A stretch of DNA of 64,000 bases from an uncultured Armatimonadota bacterium (GTDB taxonomy: Bacteria > Armatimonadota > Fimbriimonadia > Fimbriimonadales > Fimbriimonadaceae). Position 1 is the first letter of the stretch. Each line of letters opens with the position of its first letter. The notes below the pieces were generated by a model. It did no database searches, was not told the origin of the DNA, and worked only from the letters and a program-made list of their open reading frames with translations. Of this stretch, positions 41,986-51,529 are shown one piece after another. Location of the stretch: positions 62,001 through 126,000 of the forward strand of contig CAIVDU010000036.1 of the NCBI GenBank assembly GCA_903904815.1, written 5' to 3'. Position numbers and translations under genes: made by a program.

Positions 41986-43973
41986 GATTCGATGTAGTCC
42001 TTCGAGAACCCAAGTTCTTCCGGTGCGTGGAGCCGGAGCATCTTGATGTCGATGTCATTGGGAACCGTCGACGACGTCGCTTTTGAAACGATCCACATCG
42101 TCGCGAGCGAAAGTGGAACGCCCCAGATGGCCGGTTGCTCCATGAGCGCCCGAACCAGAGGAGGGAGATCGAGGGTCAGGATCTTCTTGTCAAGCAGCAT
42201 ATGGCCCACGATTGCGGCGAGGGAGCAGAGTCCCCCGAGAAGCATTCCTGCGGCAGCGCCGGTCTTGGTGAGTCCCTTCCACCATGCTCCGAGAAGCAGT
42301 AACGGGAAGTAGGAGGCCGCTCCGATCGCAAACGCCCAACCGACCATCATCGCGATGTCGAAAGACTCGACGAGGAGTCCCAGGCCCATCGAGATCACGC
42401 CAACTCCGACGGCGGCAATCTTGAACGCCTTAAGGCGCTGAGCGGACGTCGATTCCGGTCTCATAATCTTGCCGTAGATATCGTGAGCAAAGGCGCCGGA
42501 CATCGAGACGAGCAGCCCCGAGAAAGTCGACATAAACGCGGCAAACGCGCCGGCGCTAGTAATACCGCTCAAGACCGCGCCGAGCGTCTTATCGGCCAGT
42601 AGGGTAGGCAGTTTGACAACGGCGCTGTCGGTTGCATTGTTGGCATAGAGGAGAGGCATTGCGAACCGCCCAATAGCGCCCCACATCGGCGTGAAGACGT
42701 AAAAACTGCCAAGCATGACCATGACCCAAAGCGTCGTTCGCTTGGCGGACCTTCCATCTGGGTTCGTGTAGAACCGCACCAAGATGTGAGGCAGACCTGC
42801 CGTGCCGCATACCAAGGCGATGATCAGGCTGTAGGTGGTCAGAAGGGGGAAGCCCCACTTGGATGTGAACGGCCCAAAGGGGTTGAGCCAAGCCTTATTG
42901 CTCGGCGCATTGGGAGTGATCGGCCCTTGGCCAGTTTCGTTCTGGACACCGTAGGCGGAATGGAGCAGCACCTTGGTCGCGGTCGCGAACTCGATCTTGG
43001 CCGAAGTTCGAACATGCCTCATATCTTTGAAGATAGGGGCGCCGTTTTTCATGACGGTGACCGGATTGACCCGAATCACACTGCCGGCGGGCATATGCAT
43101 GGACGCGGCGGGTTTCGCGTCGCCGTCGATGACTTCCAGCAACTCCGTCGGCTTAATCGCAGTTTCCCCAGGTTCAGGCTTCCGCGCCGGGCCGACCTTG
43201 GCGATGTCGGCGCCTTCCGGAAACGAGATGGTGACCGGTTCGAGGGAGCTAAAGCTCAGGATGTTGTTCGGAGCCGCCTCTTTGCCTTTCACCTTTACTT
43301 CTGCGTGAAACGCCAGGCGCGGGGTCCCGGTTGGGGACTCGGCAGCCTGTTCCAACTGGGAGTTGTATCCGCCGGTGACAGACATCACAACGAAGAGGGG
43401 AACCGAAATCGCAAAGACCTTGGCCCAGTACTGGAAGGCCTGAACAACCGTGATGCCCTTCATTCCGCCAATCGCCACATTGAAGGTGATGACAGTGCCT
43501 ACGATCAAGATGACAACCCAGTAGGGCCATCCCAAGATGGAACTCATGGTCACGCCAGCGCCCTTCATTTGCGGCATCGTGTAGAAGAAACCAATGAAGA
43601 GCACAAACGAAACGGCGATTCGTCGGAATTCGGGGCTGTCGAACCTGCCTTGAGCGAAGTCAGGAATCGTGTAGGCGCCGAACCGTCGTAACGGACCTGC
43701 GATAAAGAGCAGCAGGAACAGATAACCAGCCGCGTAGCCAACCGGGTACCAGAGGGCGTCGTAGCCGTTCTTCATGACGAGTCCTGCGATGCCCATGAAG
43801 CTGGCCGCACTCAGATACTCGCCGCTGATCGCGGATGCGTTCATCAAGACGCCTACCGTTCGTCCGGCGACAAAGAAGTCGGAAGCGCTCTTCGACTTCT
43901 TGGTAGCGACGATTCCGATAATCACCGTCGCCGCCGTCACAAGGACCACAAAGAAAAGCGGTATCCAGGTCAC
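41982..43973 (-). CDS. Sodium:solute symporter (SSS family, ActP-like) with a large hydrophilic insertion
   Basis: A 663-residue SSS-family transporter, about 100 residues longer than most acetate permease-like members. It shows [40 protein letters not shown]-like N-terminal features, and [20 protein letters not shown] near residue 393. Between helices that end near residue 200 and resume near 370 lies a hydrophilic segment of about 155 residues, rich in Lys, Pro, Glu and Val. It is predicted to form a soluble extracytoplasmic domain. Typical relatives carry a short loop there. The gene overlaps the DUF485 partner by 4 nt. Substrate likely acetate or another small carboxylate with Na+; the substrate is inference. 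Confidence 0.85.
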   Translation of the reverse strand: MTWIPLFFVVLVTAATVIIGIVATKKSKSASDFFVAGRTVGVLMNASAISGEYLSAASFMGIAGLVMKNGYDALWYPVGYAAGYLFLLLFIAGPLRRFGAYTIPDFAQGRFDSPEFRRIAVSFVLFIGFFYTMPQMKGAGVTMSSILGWPYWVVILIVGTVITFNVAIGGMKGITVVQAFQYWAKVFAISVPLFVVMSVTGGYNSQLEQAAESPTGTPRLAFHAEVKVKGKEAAPNNILSFSSLEPVTISFPEGADIAKVGPARKPEPGETAIKPTELLEVIDGDAKPAASMHMPAGSVIRVNPVTVMKNGAPIFKDMRHVRTSAKIEFATATKVLLHSAYGVQNETGQGPITPNAPSNKAWLNPFGPFTSKWGFPLLTTYSLIIALVCGTAGLPHILVRFYTNPDGRSAKRTTLWVMVMLGSFYVFTPMWGAIGRFAMPLLYANNATDSAVVKLPTLLADKTLGAVLSGITSAGAFAAFMSTFSGLLVSMSGAFAHDIYGKIMRPESTSAQRLKAFKIAAVGVGVISMGLGLLVESFDIAMMVGWAFAIGAASYFPLLLLGAWWKGLTKTGAAAGMLLGGLCSLAAIVGHMLLDKKILTLDLPPLVRALMEQPAIWGVPLSLATMWIVSKATSSTVPNDIDIKMLRLHAPEELGFSKDYIES

Positions 43974-44317
43974 GACTTGGCACCCTCGGCAGATTTAGCA
44001 GTTGAGAGGTGTTCCCGCTCGGATCGCGCGATTTCTGCTTCTAGGGCGTCGGACCGAGTCACGAAAAAGGCTGAGAGTAGCCAAGTGATTGGAAAGAACA
44101 CAACTCCCAGGAATAACCAGGCGAAAGTGAATCCAAACTCGGATGTGGCCGCCTTTTCGGGGGCATAGAGATTGAACAGGGGGATTCCGATGAGCAGGAC
44201 AACAAAGACGGCGGCAACGCGCAGGCTTAGCCCCGCCTGTCTCTTCATCAATCTTTGGACCAACTCGGCCCTTGCTTGGGGCGTCAACGCCCCCGCAACA
44301 TTAGCTTCTTCGCTCAT
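43970..44317 (-). CDS. DUF485 small membrane protein, symporter partner
   Basis: A 115-residue DUF485 protein with two hydrophobic helices (VAAVFVVLLIGIPLFNLY and FAWLFLGVVFFPITWLLSAF) and a charged C-terminus. In the family, DUF485 genes precede ActP-like symporters, as here, with a 4-nt overlap. I start at ATG 44317, MSEEANVAGALTPQ; the open frame upstream has no good site. Its function is unclear; it is thought to affect assembly or activity of the symporter. Confidence 0.85.
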   Translation of the reverse strand: MSEEANVAGALTPQARAELVQRLMKRQAGLSLRVAAVFVVLLIGIPLFNLYAPEKAATSEFGFTFAWLFLGVVFFPITWLLSAFFVTRSDALEAEIARSEREHLSTAKSAEGAKS

Positions 44318-44516
44318 GCACCCAGTTAACTGGAAATGTCTCTTCGTTACAAGGGGTCCAAAGCGTGGTCCGCTCAAATCGAAACCTTGAGAGACCAAAT
44401 CGCTTCTTTGCTCCTTATGCGTGCGATTCTGAACCCAAGTACGAGAAAACTATCGTTGGCGTCGCATTTTCATTTGTACGGAGAACTAGCCGGAATGGAT
44501 CAAGCGTCAGATAAGC

Positions 44517-45215
44517 ATGACCACCCGTGGCATGAACCTCAACAAGGCTTTTACACTCATCGAACTGTTGGTGGTGATTGCCATTATCGCAATTCTCGCT
44601 GCGATCCTTTTCCCCGTTTTTGGGCAGGCAAAGGCAGCGGCTAAGAAGGCTGCCTGTATCTCCAACATCCGGCAAATCGGTATGGCCGCCCTGATGTACT
44701 CAAACGACTACGACGATGTCGGACCTGGCGCGGCAATTGGCGCGGCCGATGCCGGTTTGGTTGGTGGCTGGATCTATTACAACCGTTTCCCGGCTGACGA
44801 TGGCGCTCTTCCGGCGGGATACGATGTCACCAAAGGAAGTCTCTACCCCTACATCAAGAACGGCGGAATCTTCGTTTGCCCGGTTGACAACTTCGCGAAA
44901 ACGAGCGGCAATTCTTTCGCCATCAATGAGTGCGTCACGATCCCCAATAACGGGTTCGAAGAAGGCATGAGCCTCACCAGTCTCGAGGCGCCCAGCGATA
45001 CCGCTTACTTCCTCGAAGAGTGGGAGAATGAGACAGCCAATACCGGCTCCACTGACGATGGATTCTACGTTCCGATCGCAAATGGAGTCAGTTCACGCCA
45101 CAATCTGTTCTCAAACTTCGACTTCGCCGACGGACATGCAAAGTCGATGCGCCCCGATGCCTTCATCGGAAAGGGAATGTACTACCGAGACGCCGAAAGC
45201 AAGACCTGTCAGTAG
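44517..45215 (+). CDS. Prepilin-type N-terminal domain protein (paralogue 4)
   Basis: A 232-residue pseudopilin-like protein. [20 protein letters not shown] is followed by [20 protein letters not shown] and AAKKAACISNIRQIGMAALM; Gly replaces the usual Ala in FAQ. The second ATG at 44532 gives a more normal short leader (MNLNKAF). The C-terminal motif reads NFDFADGHAKSMRPDAFIGK, a clear D-G-H. It stands between the DUF485 gene and a hypothetical gene. It should use the same prepilin peptidase as the other three. Confidence 0.85.
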   Translation: MTTRGMNLNKAFTLIELLVVIAIIAILAAILFPVFGQAKAAAKKAACISNIRQIGMAALMYSNDYDDVGPGAAIGAADAGLVGGWIYYNRFPADDGALPAGYDVTKGSLYPYIKNGGIFVCPVDNFAKTSGNSFAINECVTIPNNGFEEGMSLTSLEAPSDTAYFLEEWENETANTGSTDDGFYVPIANGVSSRHNLFSNFDFADGHAKSMRPDAFIGKGMYYRDAESKTCQ

Positions 45216-45220
45216 ACAGG

Positions 45221-45604
45221 TCAGACGCGGATCAACACTTTGCCAGTGAAGAATCGGTTCTCTGGCATTTTCGATGCAAACAGTAGATAGAAGAGGTCTT
45301 CCTGAGGGTCGAAGGTGATGACCTCTTCTTCAGACTCTAAGATTTCTTTCGACCACAATCCTCTGATTGCGGTCTCTGCCGCCGCTTGGCTGGCATCCAG
45401 CCCCACCCACGTACACACCATCTCAATCTGAGAATTGAGGTGGGACGTATAGTGAACTTTCTCGACGATAATTCCGGGGTCTGACTCAAGCGCCTTTACC
45501 AGTCGGGCACGGATCGGTTCAATCTGTTTCTGGACCAGAGGTTTCCGGGTGTCGGCTGCGGACTGCCAAAAGTGTTCAAAAGCGGCTCGCCGCACAAAAC
45601 TCAT
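45221..45604 (-). CDS. Conserved hypothetical protein, 127 residues
   Basis: I do not recognise this protein. It has no signal peptide and no membrane segment. The first half is helical and basic (FEHFWQSAADTRKPLVQKQI), the second half is acidic and probably alpha/beta (LWSKEILESEEEVITFDPQE-DLFYLLFASKM). There are no Cys pairs or obvious catalytic motifs. Its stop is 5 nt from that of the convergent pseudopilin. The 284 bp between its start and pyrG hold no gene and nothing else that I can support. Confidence 0.6.
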   Translation of the reverse strand: MSFVRRAAFEHFWQSAADTRKPLVQKQIEPIRARLVKALESDPGIIVEKVHYTSHLNSQIEMVCTWVGLDASQAAAETAIRGLWSKEILESEEEVITFDPQEDLFYLLFASKMPENRFFTGKVLIRV

Positions 45605-45888
45605 GCCAAGAGTGTACTATCCCAGCCCAAGTTCCAACCCAGTTGAGTTAAGCCGGTAGCGTTCGAGTTGTCCCACTCGCTCGCAGCGAAGCGTACGCGG
45701 GAGAGGGAAGAGAGAGGGGCAAATCGAACCTGAATAAGTCCAGAAGAGAAAGTCACGCAGTCTCTAACTAGATTGTTTTGACCCAGGCTCTACGTTTCAA
45801 ACCCCCAAGGCAGGGAGACAGTCTGGACAAATGCTGAGGAGATCACTCGGCTTGCTCCGGGTGCTGAAGCAAGCCAGTGGTCGCTCGG

Positions 45889-47511
45889 TCACACCGCAGC
45901 GGAAGCGGAAACGCGACGATTGACGGCGGCTGCCACAAGCCCAGTGAAGAGCGGATGGGGCCGATTCGGTCTTGACTTGAACTCAGGGTGCGCCTGGGTG
46001 GCGATGAAGAATGGGTGCGTCGCCACCTCGATCATCTCCACCAGTCGGTAGTCCGGTGAGACACCGGAGATGGTCATGCCATGCTCCTGCAGTTTTTCTC
46101 GGAAGTCGTTGTTGACTTCGTACCGATGCCGGTGTCGCTCGGTGATTCGGTTCGTCCCGTACAGATTGTGGGCAAGGGTTCCGTTGACCAGGTTGCAGTC
46201 GTAAGACCCCAGCCGCATCGTCGCGCCCTTTTCCTGAACGTGCTTCTGTTCGGGGAGCAGGTGAATCACCGGATAGGGTGGGTTTTCCATCATCTCTTCC
46301 GAGTTCGCGCCGACGAGTCCGCATACGTTTCGCGCGTATTCGATGACTGCCATTTGGAGGCCCAGACAGATGCCAAGGAAGGGAAGTCCCTTCTCACGGG
46401 CATAGGCGATTGCTTCAATCTTGCCTTCGATGCCCCGTCCGCCGAAGCCAGGAGCGACGACGAGAGCGTCGACGTCCTTCAAGAACTCTTCGGGGGGAAT
46501 ACCATGCTCAAGGCTGTCGCTCTCGATCCACTGAATTTGGACTCGGCAGTCGTTCGGAATCCCCGCGTGAATCAGAGACTCTTCGATCGACTTATAAGCG
46601 TCGCCATTGCTCGTGTATTTGCCCACAACCGCGATTCGGCACTCCTTGCGAGGGTTCTTGAGAGTCTCAACAAGGCTTCTCCACTCTCCAAGGCTGCCTT
46701 GGCGCGACTCAGTTCTCAGTCGTCCCATGATGTACTCGCCGAGGCCGGCTTCGTCGTACATGAGGGGAACTTCGTAGATCGTCGCTGCGTTTCGGGACTC
46801 GATCACCGCCTCGGGCGGTACGCCGCAAAACAGCGAAATCTTTCCGCGGACATCGCTGGGGAGTTCAACATCTGTTCGACAGACTAACACGTCGGGCGAA
46901 ATGCCAATTTCTCGCAGCTTGATAACACTGTGCTGGGTTGGCTTCGTCTTGACCTCGCTCCAAGGACCGACAGTGGGAACGAGCGTAACGTGAACGTAGA
47001 GCGTATTGTCGGGACCGAGGTCGGTCCGCATCTGTCGGATCGCTTCAAGGAAGGGAAGCGACTCAATGTCTCCTACTGTTCCCCCAATTTCCGCGATCAC
47101 GATATCCGCCTCTTGCTCTTTGGCAAGGCTCAGAATCCGATTCTTGATCTCGTTGGTAACGTGCGGGATGACCTGAACGGTCGCGCCAAGGTAGTCACCT
47201 TTTCTTTCCGCAGCGATGACTGACGAATAAACTTTACCGGTGGTCAGCGAAGATCCGGATGAACAGTTGACGTCCATGAACCGCTCGTAGTGACCAAGAT
47301 CGAGGTCGGTCTCGGCGCCATCCTCGGTGACGAACACTTCGCCATGCTGGAACGGATTCATCGTTCCCGCGTCGACGTTGATGTACGGATCTAGCTTCAT
47401 CGGGGCGACTGTGAATCCCCGGTTTCGGAGAAGCCGTCCGATGCTGGCCGCCGATATGCCCTTGCCAATCGAGCTGACCACGCCGCCGGTCACGAAAATG
47501 AACTTAGCCAC
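45889..47511 (-). CDS. pyrG: CTP synthase
   Basis: Makes CTP from UTP, ATP and glutamine. The 540-residue length is standard. The amidoligase domain begins [20 protein letters not shown] and has [39 protein letters not shown]. The C-terminal class I glutamine amidotransferase domain has [20 protein letters not shown] (nucleophile Cys in GICLG) and [13 protein letters not shown] with the catalytic His-Glu. It follows the RNase H-fold gene on the same strand, after 146 bp. It is the last gene of the minus-strand series that starts with rlmN. Confidence 0.97.
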   Translation of the reverse strand: MAKFIFVTGGVVSSIGKGISAASIGRLLRNRGFTVAPMKLDPYINVDAGTMNPFQHGEVFVTEDGAETDLDLGHYERFMDVNCSSGSSLTTGKVYSSVIAAERKGDYLGATVQVIPHVTNEIKNRILSLAKEQEADIVIAEIGGTVGDIESLPFLEAIRQMRTDLGPDNTLYVHVTLVPTVGPWSEVKTKPTQHSVIKLREIGISPDVLVCRTDVELPSDVRGKISLFCGVPPEAVIESRNAATIYEVPLMYDEAGLGEYIMGRLRTESRQGSLGEWRSLVETLKNPRKECRIAVVGKYTSNGDAYKSIEESLIHAGIPNDCRVQIQWIESDSLEHGIPPEEFLKDVDALVVAPGFGGRGIEGKIEAIAYAREKGLPFLGICLGLQMAVIEYARNVCGLVGANSEEMMENPPYPVIHLLPEQKHVQEKGATMRLGSYDCNLVNGTLAHNLYGTNRITERHRHRYEVNNDFREKLQEHGMTISGVSPDYRLVEMIEVATHPFFIATQAHPEFKSRPNRPHPLFTGLVAAAVNRRVSASAAV

Positions 47512-47657
47512 GGTTTATTCTTGCCCCTCCTGAACCCACGGGCGGACCGTTCCGGCGGGCATAAAAACAGCCGGATTGGAAGCAGTGGGGTTTCTCAGAG
47601 TATACGAGAACCGGACCCCAGAACGCGCGGTTCCGTACCGATATCTCGCAAGATCGC

Positions 47658-48074
47658 CTACCCTCCGATGAGGACACGCTCGGCCAAAATCATCGCGACG
47701 TAGTCATCCACCGGATCGGGAGGGACCTGCAAGGTCGCCGGAAGAAACCTTCGCCAACCCTTGCGTTTGGTGTTTTCCCAGTACCGCTCTCGGGCTTGGA
47801 GCGTGGTGTCCTTTTCATCCACGACCAGGATGGCCATGCTGGGAAGGTGCTCCCGAATTCGTTGGACAACCTGTTTTGAATGCGTCCCGCCGCCGACGAT
47901 GATCATCTGATACGGAGCATGGCTGTACGCCTCGTGGAGCTTGGGTACCACTGCGCCGATCGGCACGACGCCGTGCCACAGGAGTTGTACGCGATCTTCC
48001 TGAATCCTCTTAACTAGGGCCATGCCGCACTTGCTCGACCCCGGGTCGATCGCAAGGACTGTTTTTTCGATCAT
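47658..48074 (-). CDS. RNase H-fold protein (YqgF/RuvC-like)
   Basis: A 138-residue protein with the RNase H-like fold. TVLAIDPGSSKCGMALV gives the first catalytic Asp (D-P-G), QMIIVGGGTHSKQVVQRI resembles the middle strand, and ILVVDEKDTTLQARERYWE has the acidic pair. PVDDYVAMILAERVL carries a late Asp. It is therefore related to YqgF (pre-16S rRNA nuclease) and RuvC, but I cannot choose between them. The start is ATG 48074, just after the stop of the DUF3084 gene (48076), so the two are probably co-transcribed. This association is typical of cyanobacteria-type gene order. Confidence 0.7.
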   Translation of the reverse strand: MIEKTVLAIDPGSSKCGMALVKRIQEDRVQLLWHGVVPIGAVVPKLHEAYSHAPYQMIIVGGGTHSKQVVQRIREHLPSMAILVVDEKDTTLQARERYWENTKRKGWRRFLPATLQVPPDPVDDYVAMILAERVLIGG

Positions 48075-48075
48075 A

Positions 48076-49596
48076 TCAGCGAATCCGGAGTTCGAGAAGC
48101 AACGGATCACCCGCTCGAGTGTTACTTCGAGCAACCGCTTGCAAACGAACCGTTCGTTCTGCAGATTGTACGTTTTTTACGATCTTGATGATTTGGCCCC
48201 CGTCGACGTTGCCAAAACTGTCATCGCTGCTCGGGAGCAAATGATCGGTCTTTACGCGGTCTCGGACCTTCTGGCGGAGAAACTCGGTGATCCGGGCCAG
48301 GATGATCTGTTCGCTGCTGGTCCCGTCGATACGGGTTTCCGCAACAACTTGACCACCCTTATAGATCAGCGGGTTCGGATAGGCGGTGAGATCGATCGAT
48401 ACCGGTTCGCCTTCGAAGGCGTTGTAGGTCGATGTGGCCACCAAAACCTGTTCCGAAGGTCGCCCGGCGACCCGACGAACCATGTTGCCGATGATGGCTT
48501 CTGGTGGAACCTCTTGTTGTGTCCTGGGGTCCTCTCGTTGAAAAATGGCTGCTGCCGGCATATCGACCCCTCGGCCCTTGGCCCCGCGGCTCTCGGCAAG
48601 CGTCCTTGCCGAGCGCAGCAGATTTGTGATCGCGTCTCTCACCTCGGAGGCGCCAATGTGCGCCGGCAGGCTGATGCGAGCCAGTTCCTCGTGGGCCGAG
48701 AAGGTAAGCGGATGTTCACGACTCCAGGCAACCGAGTTATCGAGCTTCAGTCGCTCCTCTTGGAAGAGTCGTAGCTCCGTCGCATTTTCCGTGAGCTGCG
48801 TTGTCTGAGCATCGATCTCGGAATTGAGCCGTACGAGCGAGTCGGCGACCTCCTTGTACTTTGTCTCAAGGTCGTCTCGCTTCGCCTGCAGTTCGGCATT
48901 GCTCGTGATCAGTGCAATGTTGTCTTTTGTAACCTTGGTGTTGTAGGCCTCGATGTCTTTGCTCTTGCTTGAGAGCTCGGCGTAGCTCGAGGTGAGTCCG
49001 TGGTAAAGGTTCTGGAGGCCGACGTACTGTTTGCGGATGTCGGCAAGTGCGTGCTCGGCCTGAGTTCGCTGCGCCTCCGTCGCGGTTAGGCTTGCCGTGC
49101 TTGCCAAGAACTGTGCCTGCACGGCGTCCAGTTTGCGTCGGAGCTTAAGGGCGGCTTCACGATTGGCGGCAATCTGCTTTTGGAGGTCGAGGGTCTTGGC
49201 ATCAAGTTGCTTGAGAGTAGCCCGAGCCCGTCCGATCTCAAGTTTGCGCAGTGCGCTGTCTCGCTGAAGGCCCTTATTCTGACGATCAATCTGCTCTCGG
49301 TCTCGGTCCGCTGCTTCTCGCTGTGCCACTGCATCGTTCAACTTTCGGATCGCGATGCGACCTTCCTGTATCCACTGGCGAACATCGGAACTCGATGCGT
49401 ACACGAGACCAATCGTGAAAACCGAGATCAGGAATCCTGAGGAGACCACGCCGAGAGCCGCCGTGTGCTTCGGGCGCAGTCGACCCAGGCGCAACCGCTT
49501 CTTGCCCAGTTTGCGACCGAGCCAGTCCGCGAAATACGCGATGCCACCGCTGACCAATGCGATCAGGGCCAAAAAGGCAAAAGTGACGAGATCCAC
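48076..49596 (-). CDS. DUF3084 membrane-anchored coiled-coil protein
   Basis: A 506-residue DUF3084 protein. Two N-terminal transmembrane segments (FAFLALIALVSGGIAYFADW and VVSSGFLISVFTIGLVYASS, the second about residues 50-70) are followed by about 250 residues of coiled coil (RIAIRKLNDAVAQREAADRD and following). The C-terminal domain (about 290-506) is globular: EHPLTFSAHEELARISLPAH and GDPLLLELRIR. Its biochemical function is unknown. It sits 13 nt after the LptF/G-like gene and 1 nt before the RNase H-fold gene, a cluster seen elsewhere in bacteria that carry DUF3084. A link to LPS transport or cell envelope is an inference from position only. Confidence 0.85.
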   Translation of the reverse strand: MDLVTFAFLALIALVSGGIAYFADWLGRKLGKKRLRLGRLRPKHTAALGVVSSGFLISVFTIGLVYASSSDVRQWIQEGRIAIRKLNDAVAQREAADRDREQIDRQNKGLQRDSALRKLEIGRARATLKQLDAKTLDLQKQIAANREAALKLRRKLDAVQAQFLASTASLTATEAQRTQAEHALADIRKQYVGLQNLYHGLTSSYAELSSKSKDIEAYNTKVTKDNIALITSNAELQAKRDDLETKYKEVADSLVRLNSEIDAQTTQLTENATELRLFQEERLKLDNSVAWSREHPLTFSAHEELARISLPAHIGASEVRDAITNLLRSARTLAESRGAKGRGVDMPAAAIFQREDPRTQQEVPPEAIIGNMVRRVAGRPSEQVLVATSTYNAFEGEPVSIDLTAYPNPLIYKGGQVVAETRIDGTSSEQIILARITEFLRQKVRDRVKTDHLLPSSDDSFGNVDGGQIIKIVKNVQSAERTVRLQAVARSNTRAGDPLLLELRIR

Positions 49597-49608
49597 AGAA
49601 TTCTTTAA

Positions 49609-50757
49609 TTAGCCGTTGCGTCTTCTCATGATGACGACCGTAGCGACTATTCCGATTGCAAGTGGTGAAAAACTTGCAACCCAAGCGGGGATTGCGCCGC
49701 CCAGTGCCCAGACGCTCATGAAACTGGCAAGCATGAAATACCCAAAGATGATGGCGACTGCGAGCGCGAAACCCGCCGCTGTTCCTGTTCGGTGATTCCG
49801 AATGCCCAACACCGCGCCCAGGCTACCGAACACAAGTGCCGCCAACGGAACCGCTATTTTGTTCCAATAACCGTACCAGAAATTCGCAATATCCTTGGGA
49901 GAGCGGTCGCCTCTCTTGGTGTGGGCTTCGATCTTTGCTCGAAGCTCATTCATGCTCAGTGCGTCGAAATTGTCGTCTTTGATCGTAATCAGTGCGCCAA
50001 ACGTCATTCCGATCTCTGGAACTTGACCCGGCCAGACCTCCCCTTTCACGTCGGCATCTAAGCGAGGATCGACCAAAGAGGTGATGTGAGCCCCGAACGG
50101 GATCAAAAAACGTTTTGGATCACTGGTACCCGCCCATCGCACAACAGGCGCCGTCATCACTTCGCTGGCCTTCCCGTCTGGACCGAATGCGACAATGGCC
50201 ACGTCGTGCAGTTCGCCGGTGCCTACGTTGACATGAACCGCGCTTATCGAAAGTGTGAGCTTGTTCTTGGTGTATAGCGGCAGAACTTGAGGATCGCCAT
50301 CGCCCTTCGTCTGGATGTGCTGGATCTGATACTCGATCGAAACCGCTTTTCGAGCCGCGAAGGGAACCACGACCTCATCGAAGGCAAAGGTCAGGGCTGC
50401 GATCAAAATAGAGAACACCGCAACCGGAAGAATGATACGGAAGAGGCTTGCTCCACTCGCCCGCAGGGCCACAATCTCGCTGTCCGAACTGAGTCGTCCA
50501 AATGCGAGAAGCGCGGACAGGAGCATGGCCATCGAGAAAGTCTTGACGACCATCGCCGGAAGGTACATCGCCGTCAATTCGAGGACGAGAGTCGCGGGAA
50601 TGCCACCCACCAAGAATCCGGCTAGTCGCCCGAGATAGGTGGCGGCGACGAGGAGGGAAGCAAACATCCCTACTCCGAAAACCCAGGGCCCGATCAGCTC
50701 TTTAACGATCAGTCGATCGATTTGCGGAAGTCTAATCGGTCGTCTCCTCAGCGCCAT
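49609..50757 (-). CDS. LptF/LptG (YjgP/YjgQ) family permease
   Basis: A 382-residue inner-membrane permease of the LPS-transport ABC exporter. It begins MALRRRPIRLPQIDRLIVKE then GPWVFGVGMFASLLVAATYL, and has LTAMYLPAMVVKTFSMAMLL followed by FGRLSSDSEIVALRASGAS (the LptF/G coupling helix). The large beta-jellyroll-type periplasmic domain lies between about 130 and 270, and three C-terminal helices follow (IAVPLAALVFGSLGAVLGIR). Only one such permease is present, whereas E. coli uses LptF and LptG. It overlaps lptB by 26 nt. Which of the two it is cannot be told. Confidence 0.85.
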   Translation of the reverse strand: MALRRRPIRLPQIDRLIVKELIGPWVFGVGMFASLLVAATYLGRLAGFLVGGIPATLVLELTAMYLPAMVVKTFSMAMLLSALLAFGRLSSDSEIVALRASGASLFRIILPVAVFSILIAALTFAFDEVVVPFAARKAVSIEYQIQHIQTKGDGDPQVLPLYTKNKLTLSISAVHVNVGTGELHDVAIVAFGPDGKASEVMTAPVVRWAGTSDPKRFLIPFGAHITSLVDPRLDADVKGEVWPGQVPEIGMTFGALITIKDDNFDALSMNELRAKIEAHTKRGDRSPKDIANFWYGYWNKIAVPLAALVFGSLGAVLGIRNHRTGTAAGFALAVAIIFGYFMLASFMSVWALGGAIPAWVASFSPLAIGIVATVVIMRRRNG

Positions 50758-51529
50758 CGTCGTTCGTCTCTTCGTCATGGACGATGGTCTCATCATCGTC
50801 GCCATCCGAATAGAGCTCAAACTGCTGGCCAAGGTAGTGTTTTCGAACCAGGAAGTTCGAAGCGATGTCGCTCGCCGTTCCTTGTTCCAGAATCTGACCG
50901 TCGATCAGGATGTAGTTGCGATCGGTAATCCTCAGAGTCGCCGCGACATTGTGGTCGGTGATTAGGATTCCGATCCCTCTTCTCTTCAACCGGAAGATGA
51001 TCTCCTGGATCTCCTCGATCGTGACCGGGTCGATGCCCGTAAAGGGTTCGTCGAGGAGAATGAATTTAGGTTCGGTCGCCAGCGCGCGAGCGATCTCAAC
51101 GCGGCGTCTTTCTCCGCCCGACAACACATTGCCCTGGCTCCGCAAGATATGGCCAATGTGCAACTCTTCGCACAGCGATTTGATCTTTGCGGCGATCTCA
51201 TTTTCCGATCGCTTCTCCAGTTCAAGGACGAGGCGAAGATTATCTTCTACGCTCAACTTCCGGAAAACGCTGGCTTCTTGGGGCAGATATCCGACGCCCG
51301 CCCGGGCCCGCTTGTACATCGGCCAGAGCGTCACGTCTTCGTCGTCAAGAAACACTCGACCAGAAGTCGGTTTGACCAAGCCAGTGGTCATGTAGAACGT
51401 GGTGGTCTTGCCTGCGCCGTTCGGGCCGAGAAGACCAACGATTTCACCCTGGCTGACGTCGAAGGAGACTCCCTTGACGACTTCACGACCCTTATAGGCT
51501 TTGCATAGATCTTTGGCGGTGATGGTCAT
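50732..51529 (-). CDS. lptB: LPS export ABC transporter ATP-binding protein LptB
   Basis: Provides ATP hydrolysis to extract lipopolysaccharide from the inner membrane. The 265-residue protein begins ITAKDLCKAYKGREVVKGVS. Walker A is GPNGAGKTT, the Q-loop VGYLPQEASVFRKLSVEDN is exactly the LptB type, the signature is LSGGERRRVEIARAL and Walker B is FILLDEPFTGIDPVT. The C-terminal tail is acidic (SDGDDDETIVHDEETNDDGA), longer than in E. coli LptB. Upstream and downstream genes overlap by 4 and 26 nt. It should pair with the LptF/G-like permease. Confidence 0.95.
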   Translation of the reverse strand: MTITAKDLCKAYKGREVVKGVSFDVSQGEIVGLLGPNGAGKTTTFYMTTGLVKPTSGRVFLDDEDVTLWPMYKRARAGVGYLPQEASVFRKLSVEDNLRLVLELEKRSENEIAAKIKSLCEELHIGHILRSQGNVLSGGERRRVEIARALATEPKFILLDEPFTGIDPVTIEEIQEIIFRLKRRGIGILITDHNVAATLRITDRNYILIDGQILEQGTASDIASNFLVRKHYLGQQFELYSDGDDDETIVHDEETNDDGAEETTD

